DNA of 64,000 nt from Flagellimonas aequoris (GTDB lineage: Bacteria > Bacteroidota > Bacteroidia > Flavobacteriales > Flavobacteriaceae): assembly GCF_003584165.1 (NCBI RefSeq), contig NZ_QXFJ01000030.1, positions 846,222 to 910,221 of the forward strand. The letters run 5' to 3'. This document shows, one piece after another, positions 52,612 to 62,301 of this stretch (the stretch's first letter is position 1; the number at the start of each line of letters is the position of its first letter). The position numbers were made by a program, and so were the translations under genes. The notes under the pieces are model-generated. The model had not been told where the DNA came from. It did no database searches and saw only the letters and a list, made by a program, of their open reading frames with translations.

Positions 52612-55600
52612 ATGAATTTAACACAGTTTTCTATTGACAAGAACCGAATATCCATTATGGTTCTAGTTACCATTATAATAATGGGTATTGTAATGTATCA
52701 AGGCTTGTCAAGGGATAGCATGCCACCCTATGTGATTAGAGTTGCTACCGTTGTCTCACAATTTCCAGGTGCAGGTCCAGAACGTGTAGAACAACTTGTA
52801 ACTGATAAAGTAGAAAAAGTAGCACAAGAATTACCTGAACTTAAGGAGGTTACCAGTACTTCTAGAACGGGTTTATCTATAGTAAAAGTCACATTAAAAG
52901 ATGAAGTACAAGAAGAAAATATGCAAGCGGTCTGGGATCGGTTGCGAAGAAAGTTGCAAGGGATTGAAGGTCTGCCAGAAGGTGTTTACCCTATCTTAGA
53001 TGATGACGGAGTTGGAGATGTGTACGGTATAGTTCTTGGACTTACCTCGGACGGTTATAGTTATACTGAACTTAAAGATTACGCCGATGATATAAAAGAT
53101 GAACTTATAAAATTATCTGATGCGGCAAAAGTGGAAATAGGCGGTATCCAAGATGAACGCGTTTTTGTAGAGTTTGATAACACTAAATTGAAAGAGTATG
53201 ATTTAACAGCCTCGAAATTACAACAAAGTATTTCATTAACAAATATTTTGAGTTCTGGAGGACAAATAAATTTAGGTGACGAACGTATTATTCTTGAGCC
53301 TACGGGTAACTTCAATTCGGTTGACGATATTAAGGAGATGCTTATTCCCATTGGCAATGGGGCACAATTGATAAAGCTTGGAGATATTACAAGCGTTTCT
53401 AAAGGCTATATCGACCCGCCTACACAGAAAGTTAGAATCAATGGTAAGGATGCAATCTCACTGCATATCAATTTAAAAGAGAACGCAAATATTATAGCAT
53501 TAGGTGAAGAAGTCGATGAGGTTATTGCATCTTGGCAACAACGTTTACCTGTTGGTTTAGAGTTGAGCAGAGTGTCTTCTATGGACAAGTATATCGATTT
53601 TAAAGTCAATGATTTTGTAATCAATCTCATACAATCAATTGTGATTGTACTTTTAGTAATGCTTTTTTTCCTAGGCATACGAACGGGGTTTGTTATTGCA
53701 AGTTTAATACCAATAGTAATGATTATGACCCTCTTGATAATGGGGCTTATGGATATTGGATTGAACCAAGTAACCTTGGCTGCTTTAATTATGGCTTTAG
53801 GAATGCTCGTCGACAATGCAATTGTAGTGGCAGAAACCATAATGGTCAAAATGGAACAGGGTATTGAGCGTAAAAAAGCAGCTGTCGATGCTTTTTCTGA
53901 ATTATGGATGCCTTTATTAATTTCCACACTTACCACATCGGCAGCCTTTTTAGCCTTCTATTTGTCACCAACAAATATGGGGGATATTGTAGGTCCTATT
54001 TTTGTTGTTATTAGTATTTCTCTACTATCCTCTTGGATAATTGCTCTTACTATTATAACAATGTTTTGCTATTTGTTTTTGAAGGTAAAGCCAAAAGCAG
54101 AAAAAAAGCCTACTTTGATTGACAAGGTTATAAACACTTTAAAAACTTATTATAAAGACCTTATATTAATCGCATTGTCAAACAAGTATAAAGTTATCAT
54201 TGGAATTTTTATTGTGTTTTTTGTATCTCTATATGGATTTACAAAAATACCATTTATCTTTTTTCCTGATAGTGATCGTAATTTAATTACTATTGATATC
54301 AATTTACCACAAGGCAATAAAATTGAACGTACGGCTGAGGTTGTTCAGTTAATTGAAAAATATATGCAAGATTCTCTTCAAGTGAATGATTCAAGAAAAA
54401 TAGGTGTTTTGAATTGGTCTTCATTTATAGGTGAAGGGCCAGACTCCTACGACCTTGGGTATTCGCCAGATGAACCAAATTCAAACTATGCACATATTCT
54501 TGTTAATACATCTTCCTTTAATGAGAATAACAGTATTATTGAACAAATAGATGATTTTACGTTTAATAATTTTCCCAATGCCGATATTAAAGTTAGTGCA
54601 TTGGACGCTAGTGGTGGTGGTGTACCAATAGAAATAAAAGTTTCTGGGCCTAACCCAGATAAGTTGTCTAAAATATCCGAAGCACTAAAAATAAAATTAT
54701 CTAGCATTTCTGGTACGAAAAATGTTAAGGACGATTGGGGACCAAAGAGTAAGAAGTTTTTGGTTAATATTGATCAAAACCGTGCCCAATCGGCAGGAGT
54801 GACCAGTCAAGATATTGCAGCATCATTAATAACTGTTTTAGATGGTTTTCATACTGGAGAGTATCGCGAAAATGATAAATCTATTCCAATTGTAATGCGT
54901 GCCGATAACAATCAGCAACAATCATTATCTTCATTAGAAACTTTAAATGTCTATTCGCAAGGCACAGGTAAAAGTGTACCACTTCTTCAGGTTGCATCAA
55001 TTGTACCCGAATGGCAATACTCTATAGTTAAGCGCTTAGATTTGCGTAGAACTGTAAATGTTACATCGGAATTAAGGGCAGGTGGAAATGCTACAGAAAT
55101 TACTGAGAAGATAACACCTTGGTTAGAAGAACAAAAACAAGAGTGGTCAGAAGGTTACAGTTATGAATTTGGTGGTGAAGCCAAACAAACAGAAGAGAAT
55201 ATGGGTTCTGTTATTGGTTATTTGCCTATTTCTGGGTTTATAATAGTACTATTGTTGATTATTCAATTTAATTCTTTTAGAAAAATGATTATGGTAGTAC
55301 TTACCATTCCTTTAGGTGTTATAGGTGTTGTTGCTGGTTTATTGGTTTTTAGAGAGCCCTTTGGTTTTATGCCTTTTTTAGGTTTAATCTCATTAGCAGG
55401 TATTATTATCAATAATGCTATTGTACTGATTGATAGAATGGAAATCGAACAAAATGATCTTGGTCGTACAGAGCAAGACGCTGTTATAGCTGCCTGTCTA
55501 CAACGTTTTAGACCTATATTACTGGCAACTTTTACTACAGTTCTTGGGTTGGTGCCACTGTATATTTCAGGAGGCGAAATGTGGGAAGGTATGGCTATTG

Positions 55601-55725
55601 GCATTATGGTAGGTTTATTATTTGGAACAGTGATAACTTTATTGTTCATCCCTATACTGTATAGTACATTGTTTAAAGTCAATTATAAAGAATATCAGTT
55701 TAACGAGGCATTGTTAGAAGATTAA
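52612..55725 (+). CDS. RND-family efflux pump (hydrophobe/amphiphile type)
   Basis: The 1037-residue length and pattern are those of AcrB-like RND pumps. It has the N-terminal membrane segment (SIMVLVTIIIMGIVMYQ), a periplasmic domain with GAGPERVEQLVTDKVEK, a six-helix cluster with GMLVDNAIVVAETI (the usual proton-relay DD is DN here), the loop, a second periplasmic domain and a second cluster ending with INNAIVLIDRMEIEQ. It exports hydrophobic or amphiphilic compounds driven by the proton gradient; the substrate is unknown. It belongs to one operon with the TolC-like and MFP genes. The base composition is more AT-rich than the tra operon, which suggests a separate origin. Confidence 0.92.
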   Translation: MNLTQFSIDKNRISIMVLVTIIIMGIVMYQGLSRDSMPPYVIRVATVVSQFPGAGPERVEQLVTDKVEKVAQELPELKEVTSTSRTGLSIVKVTLKDEVQEENMQAVWDRLRRKLQGIEGLPEGVYPILDDDGVGDVYGIVLGLTSDGYSYTELKDYADDIKDELIKLSDAAKVEIGGIQDERVFVEFDNTKLKEYDLTASKLQQSISLTNILSSGGQINLGDERIILEPTGNFNSVDDIKEMLIPIGNGAQLIKLGDITSVSKGYIDPPTQKVRINGKDAISLHINLKENANIIALGEEVDEVIASWQQRLPVGLELSRVSSMDKYIDFKVNDFVINLIQSIVIVLLVMLFFLGIRTGFVIASLIPIVMIMTLLIMGLMDIGLNQVTLAALIMALGMLVDNAIVVAETIMVKMEQGIERKKAAVDAFSELWMPLLISTLTTSAAFLAFYLSPTNMGDIVGPIFVVISISLLSSWIIALTIITMFCYLFLKVKPKAEKKPTLIDKVINTLKTYYKDLILIALSNKYKVIIGIFIVFFVSLYGFTKIPFIFFPDSDRNLITIDINLPQGNKIERTAEVVQLIEKYMQDSLQVNDSRKIGVLNWSSFIGEGPDSYDLGYSPDEPNSNYAHILVNTSSFNENNSIIEQIDDFTFNNFPNADIKVSALDASGGGVPIEIKVSGPNPDKLSKISEALKIKLSSISGTKNVKDDWGPKSKKFLVNIDQNRAQSAGVTSQDIAASLITVLDGFHTGEYRENDKSIPIVMRADNNQQQSLSSLETLNVYSQGTGKSVPLLQVASIVPEWQYSIVKRLDLRRTVNVTSELRAGGNATEITEKITPWLEEQKQEWSEGYSYEFGGEAKQTEENMGSVIGYLPISGFIIVLLLIIQFNSFRKMIMVVLTIPLGVIGVVAGLLVFREPFGFMPFLGLISLAGIIINNAIVLIDRMEIEQNDLGRTEQDAVIAACLQRFRPILLATFTTVLGLVPLYISGGEMWEGMAIGIMVGLLFGTVITLLFIPILYSTLFKVNYKEYQFNEALLED

Positions 55726-55749
55726 GACGTAAAACCAACTCTGTAGTCT

Positions 55750-56424
55750 ATGATACTTGAAAGATTGTATAAAAATCGCTTTATGATTTTTTTAATTATG
55801 CAATTAAGTATATTATTTGGTTCGCTTTTTTTTCCATCTGGCTTTTTTGAGTATAAACTATTACCTTTTTTATACCTATTAAGTATTGCTGCAGGAATCT
55901 TAATGATTCTTAAACAAAAAAGACTAATGAGGTTTTTTCTTGGTTTGTTTATACTTGCTGGAATAATCTTCGGTTTTGATATGATTTCAAGAACAGAGAA
56001 CCTGAATAACATATTATTACGTCTGTATATATATTTTGTTTTTTACTTGTTTGTAACGTGGAATATTATTAAACAAGTATGGCAAGCAAAACGAGTAAGC
56101 AAAAATGTGATTCTGGGTTTAGTGAGTGGTTATATTTCTTTAGGGTTCTTGGCTTTCTTTTTATTTATGTCTATTGAGTTAACCTATCCAGGGGCATATA
56201 CGGGTGTACTAATGGAAAGTGATGATTTTAACTTTCGTACAGATAGTATTTTATATTATTCCTTTATTACCTTACTTACCATAGGGTATGGTGAAATTGT
56301 TCCAGCAATACCCATTGCACAAAAATCAGCCATTCTTGTTGGGTTGGCAGGTCAGTTTTATATGGTAATTATAACAGCTGTTGTTGTTGAGAAATATATA
56401 AGGCATTCCGTTGCAAATAAATAA
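55750..56424 (+). CDS. Potassium-channel-like membrane protein
   Basis: The 224-residue protein has about six hydrophobic segments; the last two flank a pore loop with TIGYGE, the selectivity filter signature of potassium channels. The first four segments resemble the voltage-sensor or S1-S4 block, but a row of arginines is not clear. It starts 24 bases after the RND gene and could be part of the same transcript. It ends only 46 bases before a decayed transposase. A role in ion or osmotic balance is likely; why it accompanies the pump is unknown. Confidence 0.75.
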   Translation: MILERLYKNRFMIFLIMQLSILFGSLFFPSGFFEYKLLPFLYLLSIAAGILMILKQKRLMRFFLGLFILAGIIFGFDMISRTENLNNILLRLYIYFVFYLFVTWNIIKQVWQAKRVSKNVILGLVSGYISLGFLAFFLFMSIELTYPGAYTGVLMESDDFNFRTDSILYYSFITLLTIGYGEIVPAIPIAQKSAILVGLAGQFYMVIITAVVVEKYIRHSVANK

Positions 56425-56470
56425 AAATATTGGTTAAACATATTGTTTTGCCCTTTATTAGAAAAGGATA

Positions 56471-57336
56471 TCAAGCATGCCCGAATCGTCGAGAGGCCAA
56501 TAATATTTTCCATCGTTTCTCATAGATCGTAGTAAGTTGGGCAAAGTCCAGGTCCATATCGCTAGAGGCCAGATAGAGCGTACCCGTACTACCGTCCCCG
56601 TTTTTGAACACTTGCTTACCTATCAGTACGGGACTATCGTACTGTTTGAGGTAAACGGACATGGTAGTCCCTTCTAGCTCTAAAGATTCGACACCTATGA
56701 AATTGCCCTGTGCCTTGTCGTCCGCGCTAGGGGCACTACCCTGTTGGATTTGATGGCCATGATGAAATCGGAACCACATTCCCCCGTGATACATTCCATG
56801 TTCTCCGCCGAGGAGAACCAACTGTCAGCCAATTCGTTGAAGGCCGACATTGAAATCGGCATGCCTTACCATGCGGCGCACCATCCCGTTCTTGGTCACA
56901 CCGCTCTTTCTTTTGGTCTTGCCCTTCCCGTCTTTGTACTCGATATCCTTTACCACGTACTCAACGCCTATGGGGAAGCCCATTTCGTATCTGGGACCGT
57001 AATAGAAGGAGCTCAAAAAGTTCACCCCCTTGACGCACTTACCGCTACAATGGTCGTAGTGCCAGGTGATCATCGGATTCTCCCTGGTGTGTTTCTTGGG
57101 CTCTATCGAGTCGTCGATTATTAGAAGGCCCTCTTGGGAGCGGATATCATGCACCATCGGCTTGACCTCCCGCCACAACGTCTTCGAATCAATGGAACCA
57201 CCCGACAACACATCCAGGTAATCCGGTCGTGGCCGGCACGGTTGTCGGTAATGGCGGACAGGCCGATAGCCGTACTGTATTTCGGGGCAACCAACAGATA
57301 GTCCGTGTAAAGATCGAGAAGGTTGTTAACATTCAT
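56471..57336 (-). pseudogene. IS701/IS4-like transposase, frameshifted and truncated
   Basis: On the minus strand the start is intact: NVNNLLDLYTDYLLVAPKY (from 57336), ITDNRAGHDRITW. The frame then changes near 57211 to GGSIDSKTLWREVKPMVHD and LIIDDSIEPKKHTRENPM (the DDE aspartate in IDDS), and again near 56825. A third frame carries NFIGVESLELEGTTMSVYL and TIYEKRWKI, in which the glutamate of DDE lies. The C-terminal part behind YEKRWK is missing and the frame ends with ASRRFGHA. This is a decayed element at the right side of the efflux block. Confidence 0.75.
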
Positions 57337-57523
57337 AATCGAAAATTACTACTTTAGTGCGTAACGCCAGTTATATAAATTAAAAAATGTAGTTTAGTTT
57401 AGAGCAAAACTAAATCTTTTGTATTTTAATGCTGCTACTTAACTAAAATAATTTACTGACTATCTATTTTTAAGCTATACGCGCAGCCATTTAGATGTAA
57501 CTATTATTGAAAAAAACTAGAAT

Positions 57524-59188
57524 ATGGGTTCAAAATTCTACGATTTTAAATATTTAAAAGGCGACTTAACTGGAGGTTTAGTTGCTGGGGTTGTTGCGTT
57601 GCCATTAGCGCTAGCTTTTGGAGTACAGTCAGGTTTGGGTGCTATTGCAGGACTTTATGGCGCGATTGCTGTTGGTATTTTTGCAGCTATTTTTGGAGGT
57701 ACAGCTACTCAAGCCAGTGGACCAACAGGTCCAATGACAGTGGTAGCTGCGGCATTGGTAGCTGCGGCTATAGAATTGTCTGGTAGCTTAGAAGCGGCTA
57801 TGCCAATTATTGTCATCACTTTTCTTCTTGGTGGAATTTTTCAAATAATTTTTGGACTTATCAATATCGCAGGTTATGTAAAATACTTTCCATATCCTGT
57901 AGTTTCTGGCTTTATGAGTGGAGTAGGGTTAATTATAATCATTCTTCAGTTATTTCCTTTTGCGGGTTTAAGCTCTGCAAAATCAACATGGTTGGTCATA
58001 CAGGATTTACCAAGATTATTTACCGATTTTAATTGGCAAGCTTTAGCATTAGGTGCCTTAACAGTTTTAATTTATTATGTGTTTCCATATATCACTAAAA
58101 GCATTCCTAGTGCACTGGTGGCACTTATCATAGCTTCGTTAGTAGGATATTTTTTAAAATGGGATGTTCCAATTATTGGTGAAATCCCATCAGGCTTACC
58201 TTCACTGCAAATCAACGGTTTTTCTTCAATTGACTCAAGTGCTTATAGTTTAATAGTCGAATATGCTCTTGTTCTAGCGGTTCTAGGATCAATTGACTCT
58301 TTATTAACCTCAGTTATCGCTGACAACATGACGAAAACTAAACATAATAGCAATAGAGAGTTAATAGGACAGGGCATAGGAAATTCTATTGCTGCTTTTA
58401 TTGGTGGAATTCCTGGGGCTGGAGCAACCAAAGGCACAGTTGTAAATATTAATGCTGGTGGACGCACTAGACTTTCGGGTACGGTACACGGTTTGTTTTT
58501 GTTAGGTGTACTGCTGGGGTTGGGTAGTCTTGCAGCCAATATTCCATTATGTGTCTTAGCTGGCTTATTAATACCTATAGGCTTTAAAATTATAGACACA
58601 AAAGGCCTAAAGCACCTATTGATAGTTCCTAAAGCTGATGCTATCGTTTTAATTATTGTATTGTTAATTACAACTTTTGGAAGTTTGATACAAGCTGTAG
58701 GTATAGGGTTATTGTTGGCATCATTGTTATTTATGAAGCGTGCCAGTGATATTGGCGAAAAAGGGATGGAAGTGGGAACAATAGCTGGGTTTGATGGAGA
58801 AAAACCTTGGCAAGATGAAATTGAGTTTTATGAAGCTTACAAGGACAAGGTCTATATTAAGCACCTTTATGGACCATTGTTTTTTGGTTTTACATCTCAT
58901 TTTCAAGATGAAATTGCCAACATTCCCAAACAGATTAAGGTACTCATCATCCGTATGGATCGTGTGCCATACATTGACCAATCGGGTTTATACGCTTTGG
59001 AAAATGTAGTGTTAGATTTGGAAAAAAGAGGAATACAAGTATTACTTACGGCTTTACAAGAACAACCTAAAGATATGTTGGTCTCTATTGATATTGTCCC
59101 AGACTTAATTTCTGAAGAGCATATTTTTATTGATATTAATGACGCTTTTGATTATATAAAAAACATTTTAAGCATAAAATTTCAATAG
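57524..59188 (+). CDS. SulP-family inorganic anion transporter with STAS domain
   Basis: The 554-residue protein has the SulP plan: a short cytoplasmic start, then GDLTGGLVAGVVALPLALAFGVQSGLGA (first segments with the typical A-x-G pattern), a stretch of about ten more hydrophobic segments up to residue 400 and a C-terminal STAS domain (about 430-550) with VLIIRMDRVPYIDQSGLYALE. The family carries sulfate, bicarbonate or similar anions with sodium or proton. It lies 187 bases behind the decayed transposase, so it has its own promoter. The AT-rich composition resembles the efflux block. Confidence 0.9.
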   Translation: MGSKFYDFKYLKGDLTGGLVAGVVALPLALAFGVQSGLGAIAGLYGAIAVGIFAAIFGGTATQASGPTGPMTVVAAALVAAAIELSGSLEAAMPIIVITFLLGGIFQIIFGLINIAGYVKYFPYPVVSGFMSGVGLIIIILQLFPFAGLSSAKSTWLVIQDLPRLFTDFNWQALALGALTVLIYYVFPYITKSIPSALVALIIASLVGYFLKWDVPIIGEIPSGLPSLQINGFSSIDSSAYSLIVEYALVLAVLGSIDSLLTSVIADNMTKTKHNSNRELIGQGIGNSIAAFIGGIPGAGATKGTVVNINAGGRTRLSGTVHGLFLLGVLLGLGSLAANIPLCVLAGLLIPIGFKIIDTKGLKHLLIVPKADAIVLIIVLLITTFGSLIQAVGIGLLLASLLFMKRASDIGEKGMEVGTIAGFDGEKPWQDEIEFYEAYKDKVYIKHLYGPLFFGFTSHFQDEIANIPKQIKVLIIRMDRVPYIDQSGLYALENVVLDLEKRGIQVLLTALQEQPKDMLVSIDIVPDLISEEHIFIDINDAFDYIKNILSIKFQ

Positions 59189-59399
59189 TGTTATAATGTT
59201 TGAACGTTCATAAGTACTATTATGAGTCTAATTTTAGTTCCTTAAAACTATACTTTCGGCAAAGTTTTTTTCAATTAGTAGCATTACCACCATTACCAAT
59301 ATTGGGCAAGCAGCAATAAATAGCCTTTTCCAAAATGGCAATAAAATCATCAATAAATTAGCCAGGATTAATACGAAACCCAACTTAAACCTACTTGTT

Positions 59400-59534
59400 A
59401 TGATAAAAATTTTTACCACAGGAGGCACCATTGAGGGTTATGACTATGACCGTCCGGAATACAAGCAAAAAAATATAAGGACATTAACGGTTGTACTATG
59501 GAATAAAATCCATCAAAGCCCGTCAATTTTGTAG
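59400..59534 (+). pseudogene. Fragment of an L-asparaginase gene (5' end)
   Basis: The first 24 codons from ATG 59400 read MIKIFTTGGTIEGYDYDRPE, and TTGGTIE is the catalytic threonine motif at the start of L-asparaginases. The similarity ends after about codon 27 and the frame stops at 59532-59534. The fragment therefore lost all of its remaining gene. The rest of 59189-59615 holds no other gene; a hydrophobic minus-strand reading frame (59234-59431) crosses it, which I take to be a shadow. Confidence 0.6.
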
Positions 59535-59615
59535 AACGAAAGTCAAATCAGGTCAGGGGCTGTCAAATTAGTTGAAAGTAATGCGGCAGTCTCTTTCCTT
59601 CAAAAACGTTTTACT

Positions 59616-59900
59616 ATGCCAACAAGTATTATTACTACAGACGACCTTCGGGAATTCAAAATAGAATTGCTCGATGACATCAAAAAACTATTATCCAAAC
59701 AAACTACTGGTAAGCTCAAAAGATACCTCAAATCTTCAGAGGTTATGGATTTGCTTCAAGTGAGTCCAGGCACATTACAAAACCTTCGCATCAATGGTAC
59801 TTTGCCTTACACCAAAGTTGGAGGTATTATCTACTACGATGCCGAGGAAATACAAAACATAATGACTGCCAACCGTGTACAACACGGTTCAAAATCCTAA
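59616..59900 (+). CDS. Excisionase-like helix-turn-helix protein
   Basis: The 94-residue protein has a charged helical N-terminus (LREFKIELLDDIKKLLSK) and the winged-helix DNA-binding part of excisionase/MerR type: YLKSSEVMDLLQVSPGTLQNLRINGTLPYTKVGGIIYYDAEEI (about residues 40-80). Such proteins are small recombination or transcription factors of Bacteroidetes mobile elements. It precedes the replication-like genes by about 4-90 bases. A single copy close to the IS end and no visible integrase is odd. Confidence 0.8.
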   Translation: MPTSIITTDDLREFKIELLDDIKKLLSKQTTGKLKRYLKSSEVMDLLQVSPGTLQNLRINGTLPYTKVGGIIYYDAEEIQNIMTANRVQHGSKS

Positions 59901-59987
59901 ATAATGAACTAAATAAAGCTCCTTAATGCGGCTTTTGAAAAGTTCTATTTTGATGACCGCCTAAACCCGACCCATATCAGTCTGTAT

Positions 59988-60656
59988 ATGGCATTGTTCC
60001 AAGAATGGAACAGCAACCGTTTTGCCGATGAATTCTACGTGAACCGTCGAGAGCTGATGCGCGTGGCCAAGATTGGCTCAAAATCTACCTATCACAGTTG
60101 TATCGTTGACTTGGATGGTTGGCAATACCTTTCCTACTTCCCCTCAAACAATCCGTACAAGGGCAGCAAAGTTAAGATGGCCATTATCGGGAAAGGTGAT
60201 GAACCGGGTGTGGGACAGTACAATCCCATATTGGAACAGCTTGCGGAACAGTACTATCCCAGAGGTGTACCGCTTGGGGGACACCACCATCCCAAAAATG
60301 GACAGGCAGTGAACCCGCACCGTCCCACCAGTGGACAAGCATTGGTATCCAATACAAACAAAACCAAACAGGAAAACTATATAAAACAGCCAAGGGACTG
60401 TCAGGCCGTCATCGATTTTTTTGAGGAAAAGAATTTTGATGCTGTTGAAGCGGAAAAATTTTATAAGCACTATGCCAACCGAAATTGGCAAACAGGCGAT
60501 GGCGAACCGATTCGAGACTGGCGAGCTCTATCCACAAACTGGATGGACAGAACAGAATTATTTGATAAAAAAAACAAATCAAACAAAAAACAAGTGTCCC
60601 AAATCAAGGACAACTTGCGAACCACTAAAAGCAAAGACTATGGGCAACCCCTCTAA
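59988..60656 (+). CDS. Replication-initiator-like protein, 5' end damaged
   Basis: The 222 codons from ATG 59988 start in the middle of a conserved-looking region, MALFQEWNSNRFADEFYVNRRELMRVAKIGSKSTYHSC, which belongs to a helix-turn-helix family common next to DnaC-like ATPases on Bacteroidetes elements. In the same frame the sequence upstream is open to 59913 and looks coding (LLNAAFEKFYFDDRLNPTHISLY), but the only ATG at 59904 is followed after one codon by TAA at 59910-59912. The natural start is thus probably lost by a nonsense change. The C-terminal half is low in hydrophobic residues and includes HHHPKNGQAVNPH. It overlaps the next gene by 17 bases. Confidence 0.6.
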   Translation: MALFQEWNSNRFADEFYVNRRELMRVAKIGSKSTYHSCIVDLDGWQYLSYFPSNNPYKGSKVKMAIIGKGDEPGVGQYNPILEQLAEQYYPRGVPLGGHHHPKNGQAVNPHRPTSGQALVSNTNKTKQENYIKQPRDCQAVIDFFEEKNFDAVEAEKFYKHYANRNWQTGDGEPIRDWRALSTNWMDRTELFDKKNKSNKKQVSQIKDNLRTTKSKDYGQPL

Positions 60657-61302
60657 AATAACCGAAGGAGGCGTAGAATATTCGCTAGGAAAATTTGATG
60701 GCAAAAGCGTAGTGTACGACTTTCCGAAAATATTGATTTATCTGAATGCCAAGGGCAAACTATTATTTGGGCAAAAATTTAGAATTTACGATGAGGATAA
60801 AGATATATTGCTAAAGCTTTGTTCCTATTTCATTAAGGACAAGGAAAACTGTATGAGCTATGGAATAGATATCGAAAAAGGTATTCTGCTTTCTGGACCG
60901 GTTGGTTGCGGAAAGACCAGTCTGATGAAATTGTTAAGGCACATCGTACCCTTACAACGACCTTACGAAATGATTCCGTGTAGGAACGTAACATTCAGCT
61001 TTAACCACTTAGGATTTAAAACCATTGAAGAATACGGTAATACGAAATTTTTCTGTTTTGATGATTTAGGTATTGAACCTGTTGGACGTTTCTATGGCAA
61101 GGATTTGAATGTTATGGGCGAAGTGCTTCTGTCTCGATACGAATTATATCTATCCACCAAACATAAAGTAAAAACCCACGCTACCACCAATCTTAATGCT
61201 GAAGAATTGGAAGAACGTTATGGCAACCGTGTTCGCAGTCGGATGCGGGAACTGTTTAACCTTATTGCTTTTGATAAGACGGCTGGGGATAAGAGGAAGT
61301 GA
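60640..61302 (+). CDS. DnaC-like AAA+ ATPase
   Basis: The 220-residue protein from ATG 60640 has Walker A GPVGCGKT (residues 86-93), Walker B FFCFDDLG and a sensor region with THATTNLNAEELEERYGNRVRSRMREL, as in DnaC/IstB-type loaders. It should load a replicative helicase or work with the initiator-like gene that overlaps it by 17 bases. The reading frame is open further upstream, inside that gene, but the conserved part starts here. It ends 85 bases before the next recognisable segment. Confidence 0.8.
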   Translation: MGNPSKITEGGVEYSLGKFDGKSVVYDFPKILIYLNAKGKLLFGQKFRIYDEDKDILLKLCSYFIKDKENCMSYGIDIEKGILLSGPVGCGKTSLMKLLRHIVPLQRPYEMIPCRNVTFSFNHLGFKTIEEYGNTKFFCFDDLGIEPVGRFYGKDLNVMGEVLLSRYELYLSTKHKVKTHATTNLNAEELEERYGNRVRSRMRELFNLIAFDKTAGDKRK

Positions 61303-61386
61303 TTAAAAACCGTAAAATGTTAAAATTTATCCGTAAATCCTTATATTGACAGATGCACTAAACTGGATAATTTTGCCTAAAAAATT

Positions 61387-61448
61387 TTGGACAAAACTTA
61401 TAACATAACAGAGTTTCTTTCTTACTTGAATTTGGAGCAACCCAAAAA
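61387..61448 (+). pseudogene. Possible start of a gene interrupted by the IS21 element
   Basis: A coding-like stretch begins LDKTYNITEFLSYLNLEQP (TTG at 61387, no ATG) and is cut at 61448 by the IS21 left end. The sequence is of the kind found at the N-terminus of AraC-type regulators, but it is too short for a secure call. The remainder would be expected beyond the window, after the right end of the IS. Confidence 0.25.
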
Positions 61449-61456
61449 TGGATAAG

Positions 61457-61495
61457 CCGGGTAAACTGACCCACCTTCGCCGGATGAAACTGACC
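61457..61495. repeat. IS21 left-end repeats
   Basis: Two copies of the internal end repeat are in reverse orientation: CCGGGTAAACTGACCCACC (61457-61475) and GCCGGATGAAACTGACC (61479-61495). They match the right-end repeats on the opposite strand. Confidence 0.8.
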
Positions 61496-61539
61496 ATGGC
61501 AAATGGACTGCCCAGATTTGATCTATCCTTGGGTTAAAC

Positions 61540-62277
61540 TTAGTTTTTATTTTTCAATTTTCTTCTCATTGATTCTCCTTTTATATCTATTCTGTGGGCT
61601 GTATGCACCAAACGGTCGAGGATGGCATCGGCCAGTGTTTTCTCCCCGATAATGTCGTGCCACTTTGATACGGGCAATTGTGATGCTATTATAGTGGATT
61701 TTTTGCCGTGCCTGTCCTCGATGATCTCCATAAGTGCATGCCTATTGATGTTGTCCAATGGTTTAAGGCCGAAGTCATCCAAGATGAGCAAGTCCTGTTT
61801 TTCAAGTTTGTTTATCTGTTTTGGATAGGAACCGTCTGCCTTTGATGTCTTGAGCAGGGTAAAGAGCTTCGCAGTATTGAAGTACATCGTTTTTGACCCC
61901 ATGGAACAGGCCTGGTGGCCGATGGCCGATGCCAGGTAACTTTTGCCCACGCCGGTACTACCGGTAATAAGTATGTTCTCCCTTTTTTGGATGAACCCGC
62001 AGGAACCGAGCCGCCGGACCAGGTTCTTGTCCAGTTGGCGCGACGGTCGGTAGTCTATAGCTTCCATGACGGCCGTATACCTGAACCTTGCGGACTTGGT
62101 CAATCGCTCTATCCTACGGTTGTGACGGTCGTCCCATTCGCTCTGGACGAGATAGGCGATCAGTTCATCGTTGGTGTAACCGGTGGACGGACCGCCGGTT
62201 TCCATTGTTGTGGTGAAGGCCCTGTGCATTCCATAGAGCCTCATTTCTTTCATCGATTGCATTGTTTTTTCGTTCAT
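61540..62277 (-). CDS. istB: IstB, IS21-family ATPase helper
   Basis: The 245-residue protein has Walker A TGSTGVGKSYLASAIG (about residue 105-120), Walker B LLILDDFGLKPL and the arginine region ILDRLVHTAHRI. This is the IstB transposition helper, which is an AAA+ ATPase related to DnaC. It lies 24 bases behind istA on the same strand. Its end is 91 bases before the left end of the IS. All motifs are intact, so the IS should be active. Confidence 0.95.
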   Translation of the reverse strand: MNEKTMQSMKEMRLYGMHRAFTTTMETGGPSTGYTNDELIAYLVQSEWDDRHNRRIERLTKSARFRYTAVMEAIDYRPSRQLDKNLVRRLGSCGFIQKRENILITGSTGVGKSYLASAIGHQACSMGSKTMYFNTAKLFTLLKTSKADGSYPKQINKLEKQDLLILDDFGLKPLDNINRHALMEIIEDRHGKKSTIIASQLPVSKWHDIIGEKTLADAILDRLVHTAHRIDIKGESMRRKLKNKN

Positions 62278-62301
62278 ATGTTCTGTTTTTAAGTATTGTT
62301 C

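Noticed and set aside
59234..59431. Hydrophobic minus-strand reading frame of 65 codons
   Set aside because: It overlaps the asparaginase fragment on the other strand and has no recognisable family; most likely a shadow.
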